In this document: in pieces, positions 43,106 through 51,302 of the stretch
How the letters are laid out: each line of letters opens with the position of its first letter
How positions within the stretch are numbered: the first letter of the stretch is position 1
Source of the DNA: Streptomyces sp. Ru71
GTDB lineage: Bacteria > Actinomycetota > Actinomycetes > Streptomycetales > Streptomycetaceae
Direction: 5' to 3'
Assembly: GCF_002920535.1 (NCBI RefSeq)
Contig: NZ_PQSS01000002.1
Span: 1 to 64,000 of the forward strand
Length of the DNA stretch: 64,000 bases
Position numbers and translations under genes: made by a program
The notes under the pieces: generated by a model
Told to the model about the DNA's origin: nothing
Seen by the model: the letters and a program-made list of their open reading frames with translations, nothing else
Database searches by the model: none

Positions 43106-43297
43106 ATGGCAATTCGTCAGGGCGCCACGGACACGTGGACCAAGTCCTCGTACTCCACGGGCAACGGCGCGTGCGTCGAGATCAAGTCGCCGCTCGTGGC
43201 GGCCATGGCCGTACGGGACTCCAAGGTCCCCGAGGGCCCGATCCTGTCCTTCCCGGCCGAGGCGTGGTCCGCCTTCGTCGCCTCGGTCAAGTCCTGA
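43106..43297 (+). CDS. DUF397 small protein (Scr2 type), partner of the XRE regulator
   Basis: 63 residues with the standard DUF397 pattern: WTKSSYSTGNGACVEI, MAVRDSKVPEGPILSFPAEAWSAFV. GGAG stands 7 nt before the ATG. DUF397 proteins bind and modulate the neighbouring XRE/DUF5753 protein. The gene is followed by a strong terminator. Confidence 0.9.
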   Translation: MAIRQGATDTWTKSSYSTGNGACVEIKSPLVAAMAVRDSKVPEGPILSFPAEAWSAFVASVKS

Positions 43298-43351
43298 GGG
43301 GAGGGTCTTCCTGAGACCCGCAGTCCCCGCATCACGGAAGCACCCCGTACA

Positions 43352-43392
43352 GAGCCCTCTCGACGAGCTCGCCGTCCTTGCCGAGAGGGCTC
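43352..43392. terminator. Bidirectional terminator after DUF397
   Basis: Perfect 11-bp arms GAGCCCTCTCG and CGAGAGGGCTC with a 19-nt loop, between convergent DUF397 and MerR genes. Confidence 0.8.
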
Positions 43393-43427
43393 GGCTTTCC
43401 CCTCGGCGCTAGGCCCTTTCGGACGGC

Positions 43428-44285
43428 CTAAGTGACCGGGAAGGCCACATCGCACACCGGGTCCTCGGGCCCGGCAGCCTCCCAGTCGGCGAAGTAGACC
43501 TCCCGGCACGGGCCGCCGTACTCCAGCCCCCGCTCCTTCATCCACGCCTCCACCGCTTCGAAGGCGGCGAGGATCTGCGGGTGCGCGACCTGCGCCTTGC
43601 TGATCCGCGTGTACGCCAGCCGCCGCGCCGGCTCCACCCGCACCGTCGTCTCCCAGGCCCGCCCCTTCTCCGCCGCCCACACCCGGGCCGCGGCCTCGTC
43701 GGCGACGGGCACGCAGGACTCGGCCGGACCGTCGCTCTCCATGGACACCTCGGAGTGGTAGACGACGAACGGCGCCCCCACGATCCCCCCGCACTCCCGG
43801 GCCGCGGCCTCCAGCCGGCCCAACGACGCCCCGATCCACGCGGGCAGCTCGTCCGCGAGCGTGTGCCGCTTCTCGCTGATCACCACCTGGGCCGGCACCT
43901 CGACCGTCTCCACCACGAACCTGCCGTACATCTCGAAGCCCCTTCCGGACAGTCGTCCACGGAGGAACTCGGCGAGCGTGCGCTGCTGCGCGATCCGCGC
44001 CTCGACAACGGCCCAGTACGCGCCGAGCCGGTCGGCCGCCGCACGCCCGTCGCTCTCGGCGGCCGCGACCACCTCGGAGATCATCGCGAGCGGCATGTCC
44101 AGCTGCCGCAGCAGCGCCACCGTGCGGGCGCGGTCGATCTGAGCGGCGCGGTAGTAGCGGTAGCCGCTCACCTCGTCGACGTGCGCCGGACGCAGCAGCC
44201 CGAGCCGGTCGTACAGCCGCAGGGCCTTCGGCGAGAGCCGGGCCCGCGCGGCGAACGCGCCGATCGTGAGCAGTTCGTCGTCCAC
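43428..44285 (-). CDS. MerR-family regulator with GyrI-like effector domain (BmrR/TipA type)
   Basis: 285 residues. Winged HTH at the start (LLTIGAFAARARLSPKALRLYDRLGLLRPAHVDEVSGYRYY), coiled-coil linker, and a C-terminal GyrI-like small-molecule-binding domain (VETVEVPAQVVISEKRHT...YGGPCREVYFADWE). GTG 44285 fits GGAGG 8 nt upstream. A 19-bp dyad 53 bp before it is a likely own operator. Inducer unknown; a drug or xenobiotic sensor is typical for the family. It stands after glutathione peroxidase on the same strand. Confidence 0.85.
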   Translation of the reverse strand: MDDELLTIGAFAARARLSPKALRLYDRLGLLRPAHVDEVSGYRYYRAAQIDRARTVALLRQLDMPLAMISEVVAAAESDGRAAADRLGAYWAVVEARIAQQRTLAEFLRGRLSGRGFEMYGRFVVETVEVPAQVVISEKRHTLADELPAWIGASLGRLEAAARECGGIVGAPFVVYHSEVSMESDGPAESCVPVADEAAARVWAAEKGRAWETTVRVEPARRLAYTRISKAQVAHPQILAAFEAVEAWMKERGLEYGGPCREVYFADWEAAGPEDPVCDVAFPVT

Positions 44286-44337
44286 CAGAGCATCCTCCGT
44301 CACCGGGCGCGGTCCGCCCGGCAACGGGAACGCTGCT

Positions 44338-44356
44338 CCTTGCCCCAGGGGCAAGG
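44338..44356 (-). promoter_or_regulatory. MerR-type operator (19-bp dyad)
   Basis: CCTTGCCCC-A-GGGGCAAGG, perfect 9-bp arms. On the minus strand TTGACC (44360-44355) overlaps its edge as -35, and the dyad lies in the promoter spacer, as is normal for MerR regulators that twist a long spacer. It lies 11 bp after the glutathione peroxidase stop and would control the merR gene itself. Confidence 0.65.
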
Positions 44357-44367
44357 TCAACCGCCGG

Positions 44368-44868
44368 CTAGCCGAGCGCCTTCTCGACGGCGGCGACGAC
44401 CGCGTCCGCCTCCGGCTCGGTCTGCGGCGAGAACCGGGCGACGACCGCGCCGTCCCGCCCGATCAGGAACTTCTCGAAGTTCCAGCGGATGTCCCCGCTG
44501 TGCCCCTCCGCGTCCGCGAAGCCGACGAGCCGCTCGTACAGCGGGTGCCGGCCCGCCCCGTTGACCTCGACCTTCTCGGTCATCGGGAAGGTCACGCCGT
44601 ACGTCGCCGAGCAGAACTCGGCGATCTCCTCGGCGCTGCCCGGCTCCTGCCCGAGGAACTGGTTGCACGGTACGCCGAGCACCGTGAAACCGCGCTCGGC
44701 GTACCGCTCGTGCAGCTTCTCCAGTCCGGTGTACTGCGGGGTCAGGCCGCACTTGGAGGCGACGTTCACGACGAGCACGACCTGCCCGGCGTAGCTCTTC
44801 AGGTCGGCGGGCCCACCGGTGAGCGAGCCGATCTCGACGTCGAGGGGAGAGGAGGCGTCAGTAGTCAT
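44368..44868 (-). CDS. Glutathione peroxidase family (thiol peroxidase)
   Basis: 166 residues: VVLVVNVASKCGLTPQYTGLEKL with Cys40 as nucleophile in place of selenocysteine, VLGVPCNQFLGQEPGS and WNFEKFLIGRDG. In bacteria these reduce peroxides with thioredoxin or mycothiol-linked thiols rather than glutathione. Full family length. The stop is 11 bp from the MerR operator. The upstream ArsR-type gene ends 9 bp away on the same strand, so co-transcription from that gene is possible. Confidence 0.92.
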   Translation of the reverse strand: MTTDASSPLDVEIGSLTGGPADLKSYAGQVVLVVNVASKCGLTPQYTGLEKLHERYAERGFTVLGVPCNQFLGQEPGSAEEIAEFCSATYGVTFPMTEKVEVNGAGRHPLYERLVGFADAEGHSGDIRWNFEKFLIGRDGAVVARFSPQTEPEADAVVAAVEKALG

Positions 44869-44877
44869 GAGCGGAGC

Positions 44878-45876
44878 CTAACGGGGCGGGGTGAGCGGCA
44901 GGAGGGCGCCTCCGGACGCCCCCGCGGCCTCCACGAGCACGTCGCCCGCCGCCGTCCGCGAGTACAGCACCGACCGCCCCGCCCTGCGCCCCCGCACCAG
45001 CCCGGCGTCCCGCAGCACCCGCAGATGCCGTCCGACGGACCCGAGCCCCTGCCCGGTGACGGCGACCAGCTGGGTCGTGCTCATCGGCGAGCCGAGCAGC
45101 GCGAGCACCGCCGCCCGCCCCGCCCCCAGCAGCGCGCCGAGGCTCGCCGGCACCCGCGGCCCGCCGTCCCCGGCCAGCGCCCCCACACACGGATAGACGA
45201 CGGCGTACCGCCGCCCGTCCTCCCAGCTCACCCACCCGGTGCGCGGAGTGACCGGCACGAACACCAGCTCCGCGCCGGCGATCTCCCGCGGCGGATACTC
45301 GTGCGCGTTGACCTGGAACCGGTTGTCGCCCAGCCATCGCGTCCCCGGCCGCAGCGAGTCCAGTACGGCCGCCCAGCCGCCCCGGCTGACCTGCGCCGTC
45401 CGCGCGACCACATCGGCCTCCAGCACCTGCCGGCGCCGCTCCCAGTACGGCCGTACGGTCTCCTGCCACACCCACTCCAGCAGCGCGGCCGCCCGCTCGG
45501 GCAGATCGTCCCGCTCCAGCTCGGCGGGCAGGGCCCCGGCGAGGGACCGGCGCAGATGCGCCCGCGCCTGCGCGCCCCCGACCGCGCGCACCCGCGCGAC
45601 CGCGTCCTGGAGGCCCTCACCGTCGTACGGCACCGGGGTGAGGAAGTCGGCGATCCACTCCCGCCCGAGCCCGGCCCGCACCAGCAGCGCGGTCACCGGA
45701 TCGCGGGCGAGCAGGGCCCGGTAGGCGGGCAGATGCGCGCGCAGCCACTGCTGCTCCCCGGGATGGGAACCGTTCGCCGAGTGCAGCAGCTTGAGCGAGG
45801 CGAAGACCTCGGCGAGCGGTGAGATCACGAACCGGCTCCCGGCGAGGGTGTCCGCGTTGACCTGCCACCACCCCAT
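44878..45876 (-). CDS. ArsR-type HTH regulator with N-terminal DUF5937 domain
   Basis: 332 residues. The long N-terminal DUF5937-like domain (MGWWQVNADTLAGSRFVISPLAEVFASL...) is followed by a winged HTH of ArsR type at the end (LGSPMSTTQLVAVTGQGLGSVGRHLRVLRDAGLVRGRRAGRSVLYSRT). ATG 45876 has GGTGGGGG upstream. It is divergent from an MFS exporter, and a 20-bp palindrome sits in between, so it most likely represses both. Effector unknown. Confidence 0.87.
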   Translation of the reverse strand: MGWWQVNADTLAGSRFVISPLAEVFASLKLLHSANGSHPGEQQWLRAHLPAYRALLARDPVTALLVRAGLGREWIADFLTPVPYDGEGLQDAVARVRAVGGAQARAHLRRSLAGALPAELERDDLPERAAALLEWVWQETVRPYWERRRQVLEADVVARTAQVSRGGWAAVLDSLRPGTRWLGDNRFQVNAHEYPPREIAGAELVFVPVTPRTGWVSWEDGRRYAVVYPCVGALAGDGGPRVPASLGALLGAGRAAVLALLGSPMSTTQLVAVTGQGLGSVGRHLRVLRDAGLVRGRRAGRSVLYSRTAAGDVLVEAAGASGGALLPLTPPR

Positions 45877-45888
45877 GCCCCCACCGAC

Positions 45889-45908
45889 CTTTCGCGTCTG
45901 CGCGAAAG
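45889..45908. promoter_or_regulatory. 20-bp palindromic operator between ArsR-type regulator and MFS exporter
   Basis: CTTTCGCG-TCTG-CGCGAAAG, perfect 8-bp arms, 12 bp before the regulator start and 38 bp before the exporter start. Location and symmetry fit an ArsR dimer site that controls both directions. Confidence 0.7.
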
Positions 45909-45946
45909 AGTACGACCGCCGCGCGGCATGCCGGACGGTGTGGGCC

Positions 45947-47149
45947 ATGCGCAGCTACGGCGACCTGTTCCGGACACCCGAGTTCACCCCGCTCTTCCTC
46001 TCCTCGGCGGCCCTGACCGCCGCCCAGACCACGGGCGGCCTGGCGCTGGCGACCCTGGTCTACCGGGCGACCGACTCACCGCTGCTGTCGGCGCTGAGCA
46101 TGTTCGGCCCGTCCCTGGCCCAGGTCCTGGGCGCCACCCTGTTCCTGTCCGGCGCGGACCGCCTCCCCCCGAGACGGGCCCTGACGGCGATCTCCCTCAC
46201 CTTCGCCGCGGGCACGGCGGCGCTGGCGATCCCCGCACTGCCCATCTGGTCGGTGTTCCCGGTGATCCTCGTGCAGGGCCTGGTGGCCTCCCTCGGCGGC
46301 GGCGTCCGCTGGGGCCTGCTGAACCAGATCCTGACCAAGGACGGCTATCTGCTGGGCCGCTCGGTGTTCAACATGCTCAGCGGCCTGACGCAGATCACGG
46401 GCTACGGGCTGGGCGGCGCGCTGCTGACGTTCCTGACGCCGCGCACGACCCTCCTGCTGTCGGCGGGGCTCTACCTGCTGTCGGCCGTGACGACACGCTG
46501 GGGCCTGACGGCCCGGCCGCCCCGCACCGAGGGCCGTGCGTCGATCCGCGCCACCTGGCGCACGAACCGCATTCTGTGGTCCTCCCGCCCTCGCCGCCTC
46601 ACCTACCTCGGCCTCTGGTTCCCCAACGGCCTGATCGTGGGCTGCGAATCCCTCTACGTCTCCTACGCCCCCGGCGCCGCGGGCGCGCTGTTCGCCTGCG
46701 CGGCGCTGGGCATGCTGATCGGCGACGTGACGGCAGGCCGCCTTCTGCCGCCCACCGTGCGCCCCCGCCTGATCACCCCGCTACTGGTGCTGTTGGCGGC
46801 CCCCTACGCGGTGTTCGCCCTGCACCCGCCGCTGTGGGCGTCGGCCGCACTGGTCACCGTGGCCTCCATCGGCTTCGGCGCGAGCCTGCTCCAGCAGGAA
46901 CGCCTGATGGCCCACACCCCCGACGAACTCAGCGGCCACGCCCTGGGCCTGCACTCGGCGGGCATGATCACCCTCCAGGGCGCGAGCGCGACGCTGGCGG
47001 GCACGCTGGCCCAACTCACCGCCGTCCCCGTGGCGATGACGCTGATGGCCACGGCGTCCTTGGCGGTCACGACGTTCCTGGCGAGGCCGACCCTGTCCGA
47101 CGCGAGCCGTCAGGGCGCCTCCTCCGGCTCCCCGGGCCTGGTGAAGTAG
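45947..47149 (+). CDS. MFS transporter, exporter type
   Basis: 400 residues with about 11-12 membrane helices: FTPLFLSSAALTAAQTTGGLALATL, ALSMFGPSLAQVLGATLFLSGAD, VFNMLSGLTQITGYGLGGALLTF. This resembles Streptomyces MFS efflux proteins that are divergent from DUF5937/ArsR regulators. Substrate unknown. Start is the first ATG that gives the standard N-terminus (MRSYGDLFRTPEF). The last 40 bp overlap the 3' end of the converging secreted-protein gene. Confidence 0.85.
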   Translation: MRSYGDLFRTPEFTPLFLSSAALTAAQTTGGLALATLVYRATDSPLLSALSMFGPSLAQVLGATLFLSGADRLPPRRALTAISLTFAAGTAALAIPALPIWSVFPVILVQGLVASLGGGVRWGLLNQILTKDGYLLGRSVFNMLSGLTQITGYGLGGALLTFLTPRTTLLLSAGLYLLSAVTTRWGLTARPPRTEGRASIRATWRTNRILWSSRPRRLTYLGLWFPNGLIVGCESLYVSYAPGAAGALFACAALGMLIGDVTAGRLLPPTVRPRLITPLLVLLAAPYAVFALHPPLWASAALVTVASIGFGASLLQQERLMAHTPDELSGHALGLHSAGMITLQGASATLAGTLAQLTAVPVAMTLMATASLAVTTFLARPTLSDASRQGASSGSPGLVK

Positions 47150-47874
47150 GAGCCGAACACCATCGGGTTCTCGTTCTCCGCGAGCGGGGCGACCGCGGAG
47201 ACCCTCATGTACGCCAGCACGGTCTTGCCGGTGTCGTTCGTCCACACCGGCTTCGCCGCTCCGTGGGCGTTGACGGCGAGGGCCTGGTCGAGCAGACCGT
47301 AACCCTCGGCGTTCCGTTGCGCATCGAAGTCGGCGACGGTGACGGGGCTGTTGCTCGCCAGCTTCACCCAGACGGTTTCCCGGTCGGCAACCTTCACCGT
47401 TCCGCAATTCAGGGGATCTATGGCGATCTTGCACTTGAAGGGCACGGTGGAGGTGGCCGAGATGCGTGTCCGGTACTTCGCCTGGAGAAATCCCTTCTTC
47501 TCGGAACTGGCTTTTATGTGCACGGTCACGATGGACGTCGAGGGATTGGCCCACACATCCTTGGGCTTGCCTGTCTTCGCGTCGACGGTGCTGAAGGCGA
47601 GCTTTTCCCCTTCACTGGTCCTGACATCGAAGGTGGCCTTCGTGACCTGCCAGAACGGCGAGACCTGTATCGACAGCACCTCGGCGGGACCGACGTTGAG
47701 GTGCCCGCAGTCCACCCAGGGGTGGTGCACCTTACCAGGCACTTTGCACTGCCCGGTCGCCTTGCTGTCGCTCGTCACCGTACCCGCATCCGCATCCGCG
47801 TCCGCGGGCATCGCGACGAACGCCGGGATGGACAGGGTCGCCGCCATGGCGACCGAGACTGCTGATCTGCGCAT
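47110..47874 (-). CDS. Secreted protein of unknown function
   Basis: 254 residues. Signal peptide MRRSAVSVAMAATLSIPAFVAMPADA, then a beta-rich protein with four Cys (GQCKVPG...WVDCGH and FKCKIAIDPLNCG) that likely form two disulphides in two similar halves (VEVxSI-like strands IQVSPFWQVTKATFDV and VKLASNSPVTVADFDA). GAGGAGG stands 4-5 nt before the ATG. I do not recognise a family. It runs 40 bp into the converging MFS gene. Confidence 0.75.
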   Translation of the reverse strand: MRRSAVSVAMAATLSIPAFVAMPADADADAGTVTSDSKATGQCKVPGKVHHPWVDCGHLNVGPAEVLSIQVSPFWQVTKATFDVRTSEGEKLAFSTVDAKTGKPKDVWANPSTSIVTVHIKASSEKKGFLQAKYRTRISATSTVPFKCKIAIDPLNCGTVKVADRETVWVKLASNSPVTVADFDAQRNAEGYGLLDQALAVNAHGAAKPVWTNDTGKTVLAYMRVSAVAPLAENENPMVFGSYFTRPGEPEEAP

Positions 47875-48171
47875 GGCGCACCTCCTCGGCCGGGCGTCCC
47901 CGGCGCCGGAATGCGCCAACAAAAGAGCGGTGCTTTTCCCCGCCCTCACGGATATGACCTTTTCAGGGCGACGACCACCAGAACCAGGCCGCCGAAAACC
48001 CGCAGCTCAGCGACGCCCAGGCGATACATGACCCACTATTCTCCGCCCCCCGGGGTCCCGCAAGGCTAAATTCCCGGGGTACGGATGAGGGGGCCCGGGG
48101 GCGACCCCGGCCACCACCTCCACCACCGACCGCGCTACCGGAGGGCTGAGCCCCGTAGCCGGCCGCATTCG
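47875..48171 (-). other. Gap between secreted protein and SPFH gene; possible 27-residue peptide
   Basis: 297 bp. Only one short minus-strand frame (47946-48029, starts MYRLGVAELRVFGGLVLVVV) looks worth noting: a hydrophobic 27-residue peptide with a GGAG 11 nt upstream. Codon bias is weak evidence at this length. I see no hairpin of terminator quality. Confidence 0.2.
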
Positions 48172-49059
48172 TCACCTCTTGCTGCCGTCCACGATGACCG
48201 GTGTGCCGTTCGCGTCCGTGCCGCACGGGACCGCGTACACAGGGTTGGTCTTCGCGGCCTCCTTGTAGGCCTCCAGGCACTGGTTGTAGAGCACCTTGTC
48301 GCTCAGGGACCGTTCGAGGATCTTGTTGGCGGCGGCGATGCCCTCCGCCTCGATCCGCTTGCGCTCCGCCTCCGCCTTGGCCGTGCGCGCCGCCTCGGTG
48401 GCCCGCTCGGTGGCCTGCTCCTGCTGGATCTTCTTGTCGATCTGGTCCTGCAGCTTGTCCGACGGCTTCACATTGCGCAGGTTGACGTTGGTGACGTCGA
48501 TCCCGCGAGGCGCCAGCCGCTGCTTGACGAGCTCGGCGATCTCGGCGCCGATCTGCTCCCGGGCGGAGGCGTACCCCTCCTCGCTGGTGTGCTTGGCGAA
48601 GACGTTGCGAATGATCTCGCGGCTGTCCGGCAGCACCAGCCGCTGCTCGACGGCGTCCTCGCTGTCCGCCAGCCGGTACAGCTCGACCGCCTTCGCCGGG
48701 ACCACGGCCCACTTGATGGTGACGTCCGCGTACAGCACGCCGCCCTGCGAGGAGCGGACCTCGACGACGTCCTTGCCGTTGAGGTCGAGGTCGACGGGGC
48801 GCGTGGAGAACGACGTGACGTCGGTGAACGGCGACTTGAAGTGGACGCCGGACCTCAGCGGCGTACCGATCTTCCCGAAGGTCACCGGGACGCCGACCTC
48901 GTAGGCGCTCACCACGTGGACACACGCGAACGCACCGGCCAGCAGCCCCGCGACGACGCTGAGCGCGGCCCCGAGCTTCCAGCCGTTTTCGTCGCGTGCG
49001 CGGCCGACGAGAAACAGCACCACGGCCGCTATGAGCAGCAGAACGGACAGCACGAACAC
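48172..49059 (-). CDS. SPFH/Band-7 domain membrane protein (prohibitin-like)
   Basis: 295 residues: two N-terminal hydrophobic segments (VLSVLLLIAAVVLFLVG and LGAALSVVAGLLAGAFACV), an SPFH domain (EVGVPVTFGKIGTPLRSGVHFKSPF...RGIDVTNVNLRNVKPSDKLQ), and an Ala/Glu/Lys coiled coil (QEQATERATEAARTAKAEAERKRIEAEG). Such proteins make oligomeric rings in membrane microdomains and affect protease or stress responses. The GTG at 49059 has GGAGGGGG just upstream; the ORF extending further is not needed. Confidence 0.87.
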   Translation of the reverse strand: MFVLSVLLLIAAVVLFLVGRARDENGWKLGAALSVVAGLLAGAFACVHVVSAYEVGVPVTFGKIGTPLRSGVHFKSPFTDVTSFSTRPVDLDLNGKDVVEVRSSQGGVLYADVTIKWAVVPAKAVELYRLADSEDAVEQRLVLPDSREIIRNVFAKHTSEEGYASAREQIGAEIAELVKQRLAPRGIDVTNVNLRNVKPSDKLQDQIDKKIQQEQATERATEAARTAKAEAERKRIEAEGIAAANKILERSLSDKVLYNQCLEAYKEAAKTNPVYAVPCGTDANGTPVIVDGSKR

Positions 49060-49271
49060 AGGTGATCCCCCTCCGGAAACGTTTCCGCGCCACCAGGGCG
49101 CGACCCCGGCGCGCATCGTAGCGACCGCAGGTGTCGGCCGTACGGCATCGCGGAAGTCACGCGGGTCCGAACGAGTGGACTCGCGAAGTCGGCACGCGGC
49201 AGCAGAACATCTCCCCGTTCCCCGGATGGTGCCGTTTGCTTCTCAGCCCCGACCGGAAGAGGCGCCCTGAG

Positions 49272-50465
49272 ATGCGACACACCCCCTCCCGACGTCTGTT
49301 CACCACGGCGCTCGTGGCATCGGCCCTGACCCCGATGACAGCCGGCCCCGCCACGGCTTCCGCCGCCGACGGCGACTGCGCCGACCGGGATCACTGCCCG
49401 CCGCACGGCCTGGGCCCGGAGCTGACCGCCCGGCTGGACGAGGCCATCGAGAACGTGCGCCGGCAGGTGGGCATCCCGGGTCTCGTCGTCGGCCTGTGGA
49501 TCCCGCGCCAGGGCACGTACGTCCGCGCGACCGGGGTCGCCGACCTGACCACCGGCAGGCCGATGACCACGGACGTCTTCAACCGGATCGGCAGCGTCAC
49601 GAAGACCTTCACGGTGACCGCGCTGCTCAAACTGGTCGACGACCGCCGGATCCACCTGGACGACCCGATCGACACCTACGTCGAGGGCGTGCCGAACGGC
49701 CGCCGGATCACCCTGCGCCACCTCGCCGAGATGCGCAGCGGCCTGTTCCCGTACACCTCCGACCCGGACTTCATCCACGACCTGCTGAGCGACCCGTACC
49801 GCACCTTCACCCCGTGGCAGGTGCTCGGTTACGGCTTCAAGCACGACAACACCTTCGCGCCGGGCACGCAGTTCCAGTACTGCAACAGCAACCTCGTCCT
49901 GCTGGGCCTGGTGATCGAGAGGGTCAGCGGCCAGTGCGCCGCCGACTTCATCCGCAACCGGGTGCTGCGCCCCGCCCGCCTGCTCGACACCCTGTTCCCC
50001 GAGGGCTCCGAGTACCCCGAGCCGCACGCCCGCGGCTACACCAACCAGACCCTGACCGGCCAGGTCGTGGACTCCACCGACTGGAACCCCAGCTGGGCGT
50101 GGACGGCCGGCGCGATGATCTCCAACCTGCACGACCTGCGCCGCTGGGCCAAGATCCTCGCCACGGGAACCCTGCTCACCCCGCAGACCCAGCACGAACG
50201 CCTGAAGATGCTCCCGACCGGCTTCCCCGGCACGACCTACGGCCTCGGCATCTTCGACAGCGGCGGCTGGATCGGCCACAACGGCTCGATCCCCGGCTAC
50301 GAGACGGTAACGGTCTACCTGCCCCCGCAGGACGCGACGCTGGTCCTCCTGCTCAACACCGACATCACGTACGCCGGCCAGGAACCGTCCTCCCCGGTCG
50401 CCCGGGCGATCACCCAGATCGTGACCCCGTCGAACGTGTACGACCGCCCGGTACCACCGCGCTAG
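49272..50465 (+). CDS. Secreted class-C beta-lactamase-like serine hydrolase
   Basis: 397 residues. Signal peptide with twin Arg (SRRLFTTALVASALTPMTAGPATASA), then the beta-lactamase/DD-peptidase fold: nucleophile SVTK (RIGSVTKTFT), YCNSN (YxN), and HNGSIPG (HxG, third motif). This is typical of Streptomyces R61-type DD-peptidases/esterases. AGAGG precedes the ATG. It hydrolyses an amide or ester outside the cell; peptidoglycan DD-peptides, D-amino-acid esters and esters are all possible. Confidence 0.87.
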   Translation: MRHTPSRRLFTTALVASALTPMTAGPATASAADGDCADRDHCPPHGLGPELTARLDEAIENVRRQVGIPGLVVGLWIPRQGTYVRATGVADLTTGRPMTTDVFNRIGSVTKTFTVTALLKLVDDRRIHLDDPIDTYVEGVPNGRRITLRHLAEMRSGLFPYTSDPDFIHDLLSDPYRTFTPWQVLGYGFKHDNTFAPGTQFQYCNSNLVLLGLVIERVSGQCAADFIRNRVLRPARLLDTLFPEGSEYPEPHARGYTNQTLTGQVVDSTDWNPSWAWTAGAMISNLHDLRRWAKILATGTLLTPQTQHERLKMLPTGFPGTTYGLGIFDSGGWIGHNGSIPGYETVTVYLPPQDATLVLLLNTDITYAGQEPSSPVARAITQIVTPSNVYDRPVPPR

Positions 50466-50528
50466 GCCACGAGCATTGCGGGGGAGCCCCGGCCTCGTCC
50501 GTGGCCGTGGCTCCCGGGCTATCGTGCG

Positions 50529-51152
50529 ATGGTGACAAGCGCGGTGGAGCGCACCATCCTCTTCCTCGACGTGGACGGACCACTGATCCCGTTCGGCCCC
50601 TCGTCCGGTCCGCCACGCAACTCGATGCCCGGGGACGAGGGAAACCCGCTCCTGACACGGCTCACCCCCGAGACCGGGCGGCGGCTCACCGCGCTGGACT
50701 GCCACCTCGTGTGGGCGTCGACATGGCTGGACGAAGCGAACGACACGGTCGCCCCACGCGTCGGCCTGCCGAAGCTGCCCGTGGTGACATGGCCGGACGT
50801 CATCGCCGACGAGGGCCCACGCGGGCTGCACTGGAAAACCCGCCACCTCGTCGACTGGGCCGCCGGGCGGCCGTTCATCTGGGTCGATGACGAGATCAGC
50901 GACATGGACCGCCTGTGGGTCGAGGCCGAGCACTCCGGCCCTTCCCTACTCCATCGAGTCGACCCGTCCACAGGACTCCTCGACGCCGACTTCACCGCGC
51001 TCGTCGGCTGGCTCGACCGTCTGGTGGACCTGCTCAAGGCAGGGGACTACGAGCACGCGCCGCGCCCTTCAGCCAAAGCTTCGGGCAACGGTGCCCCGGT
51101 GCTTTGCCACCACGTCTGGTGCCCTCAGGCCGTCGAGCACACCGGAGTTTAG
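50529..51152 (+). CDS. HAD-domain protein
   Basis: 207 residues: HAD motif I LFLDVDGPLIPFG (Asp nucleophile and second Asp), motif II VWASTW, conserved PFIWVDDEISD as acid motif. These short HAD proteins without cap domain are frequent in actinobacteria as phosphatases of unknown substrate. The C-terminal about 30 residues (after YEHAPRPSAK) look irregular and may not be part of the fold. Start ATG 50529; GTG within reach has no better ribosome site. Confidence 0.8.
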   Translation: MVTSAVERTILFLDVDGPLIPFGPSSGPPRNSMPGDEGNPLLTRLTPETGRRLTALDCHLVWASTWLDEANDTVAPRVGLPKLPVVTWPDVIADEGPRGLHWKTRHLVDWAAGRPFIWVDDEISDMDRLWVEAEHSGPSLLHRVDPSTGLLDADFTALVGWLDRLVDLLKAGDYEHAPRPSAKASGNGAPVLCHHVWCPQAVEHTGV

Positions 51153-51302
51153 GCTCCCGCCTTGCGGGATGAAGTGGACGGGTTAAGTGTAGGAAGTAAA
51201 CCGTGCGTGCAGCAGAACCGGCTTCCGGTGACCGCGAACGGGAGGCCGTACTGGCCACCATCCACGAGCGAGCTGTGCATCACGAGGGCACTTGGAAGAA
51301 TC

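Noticed and set aside
47946..48029. 27-residue hydrophobic peptide on the minus strand
   Set aside because: Weak ribosome site and too short for codon statistics; only mentioned in the gap entry.
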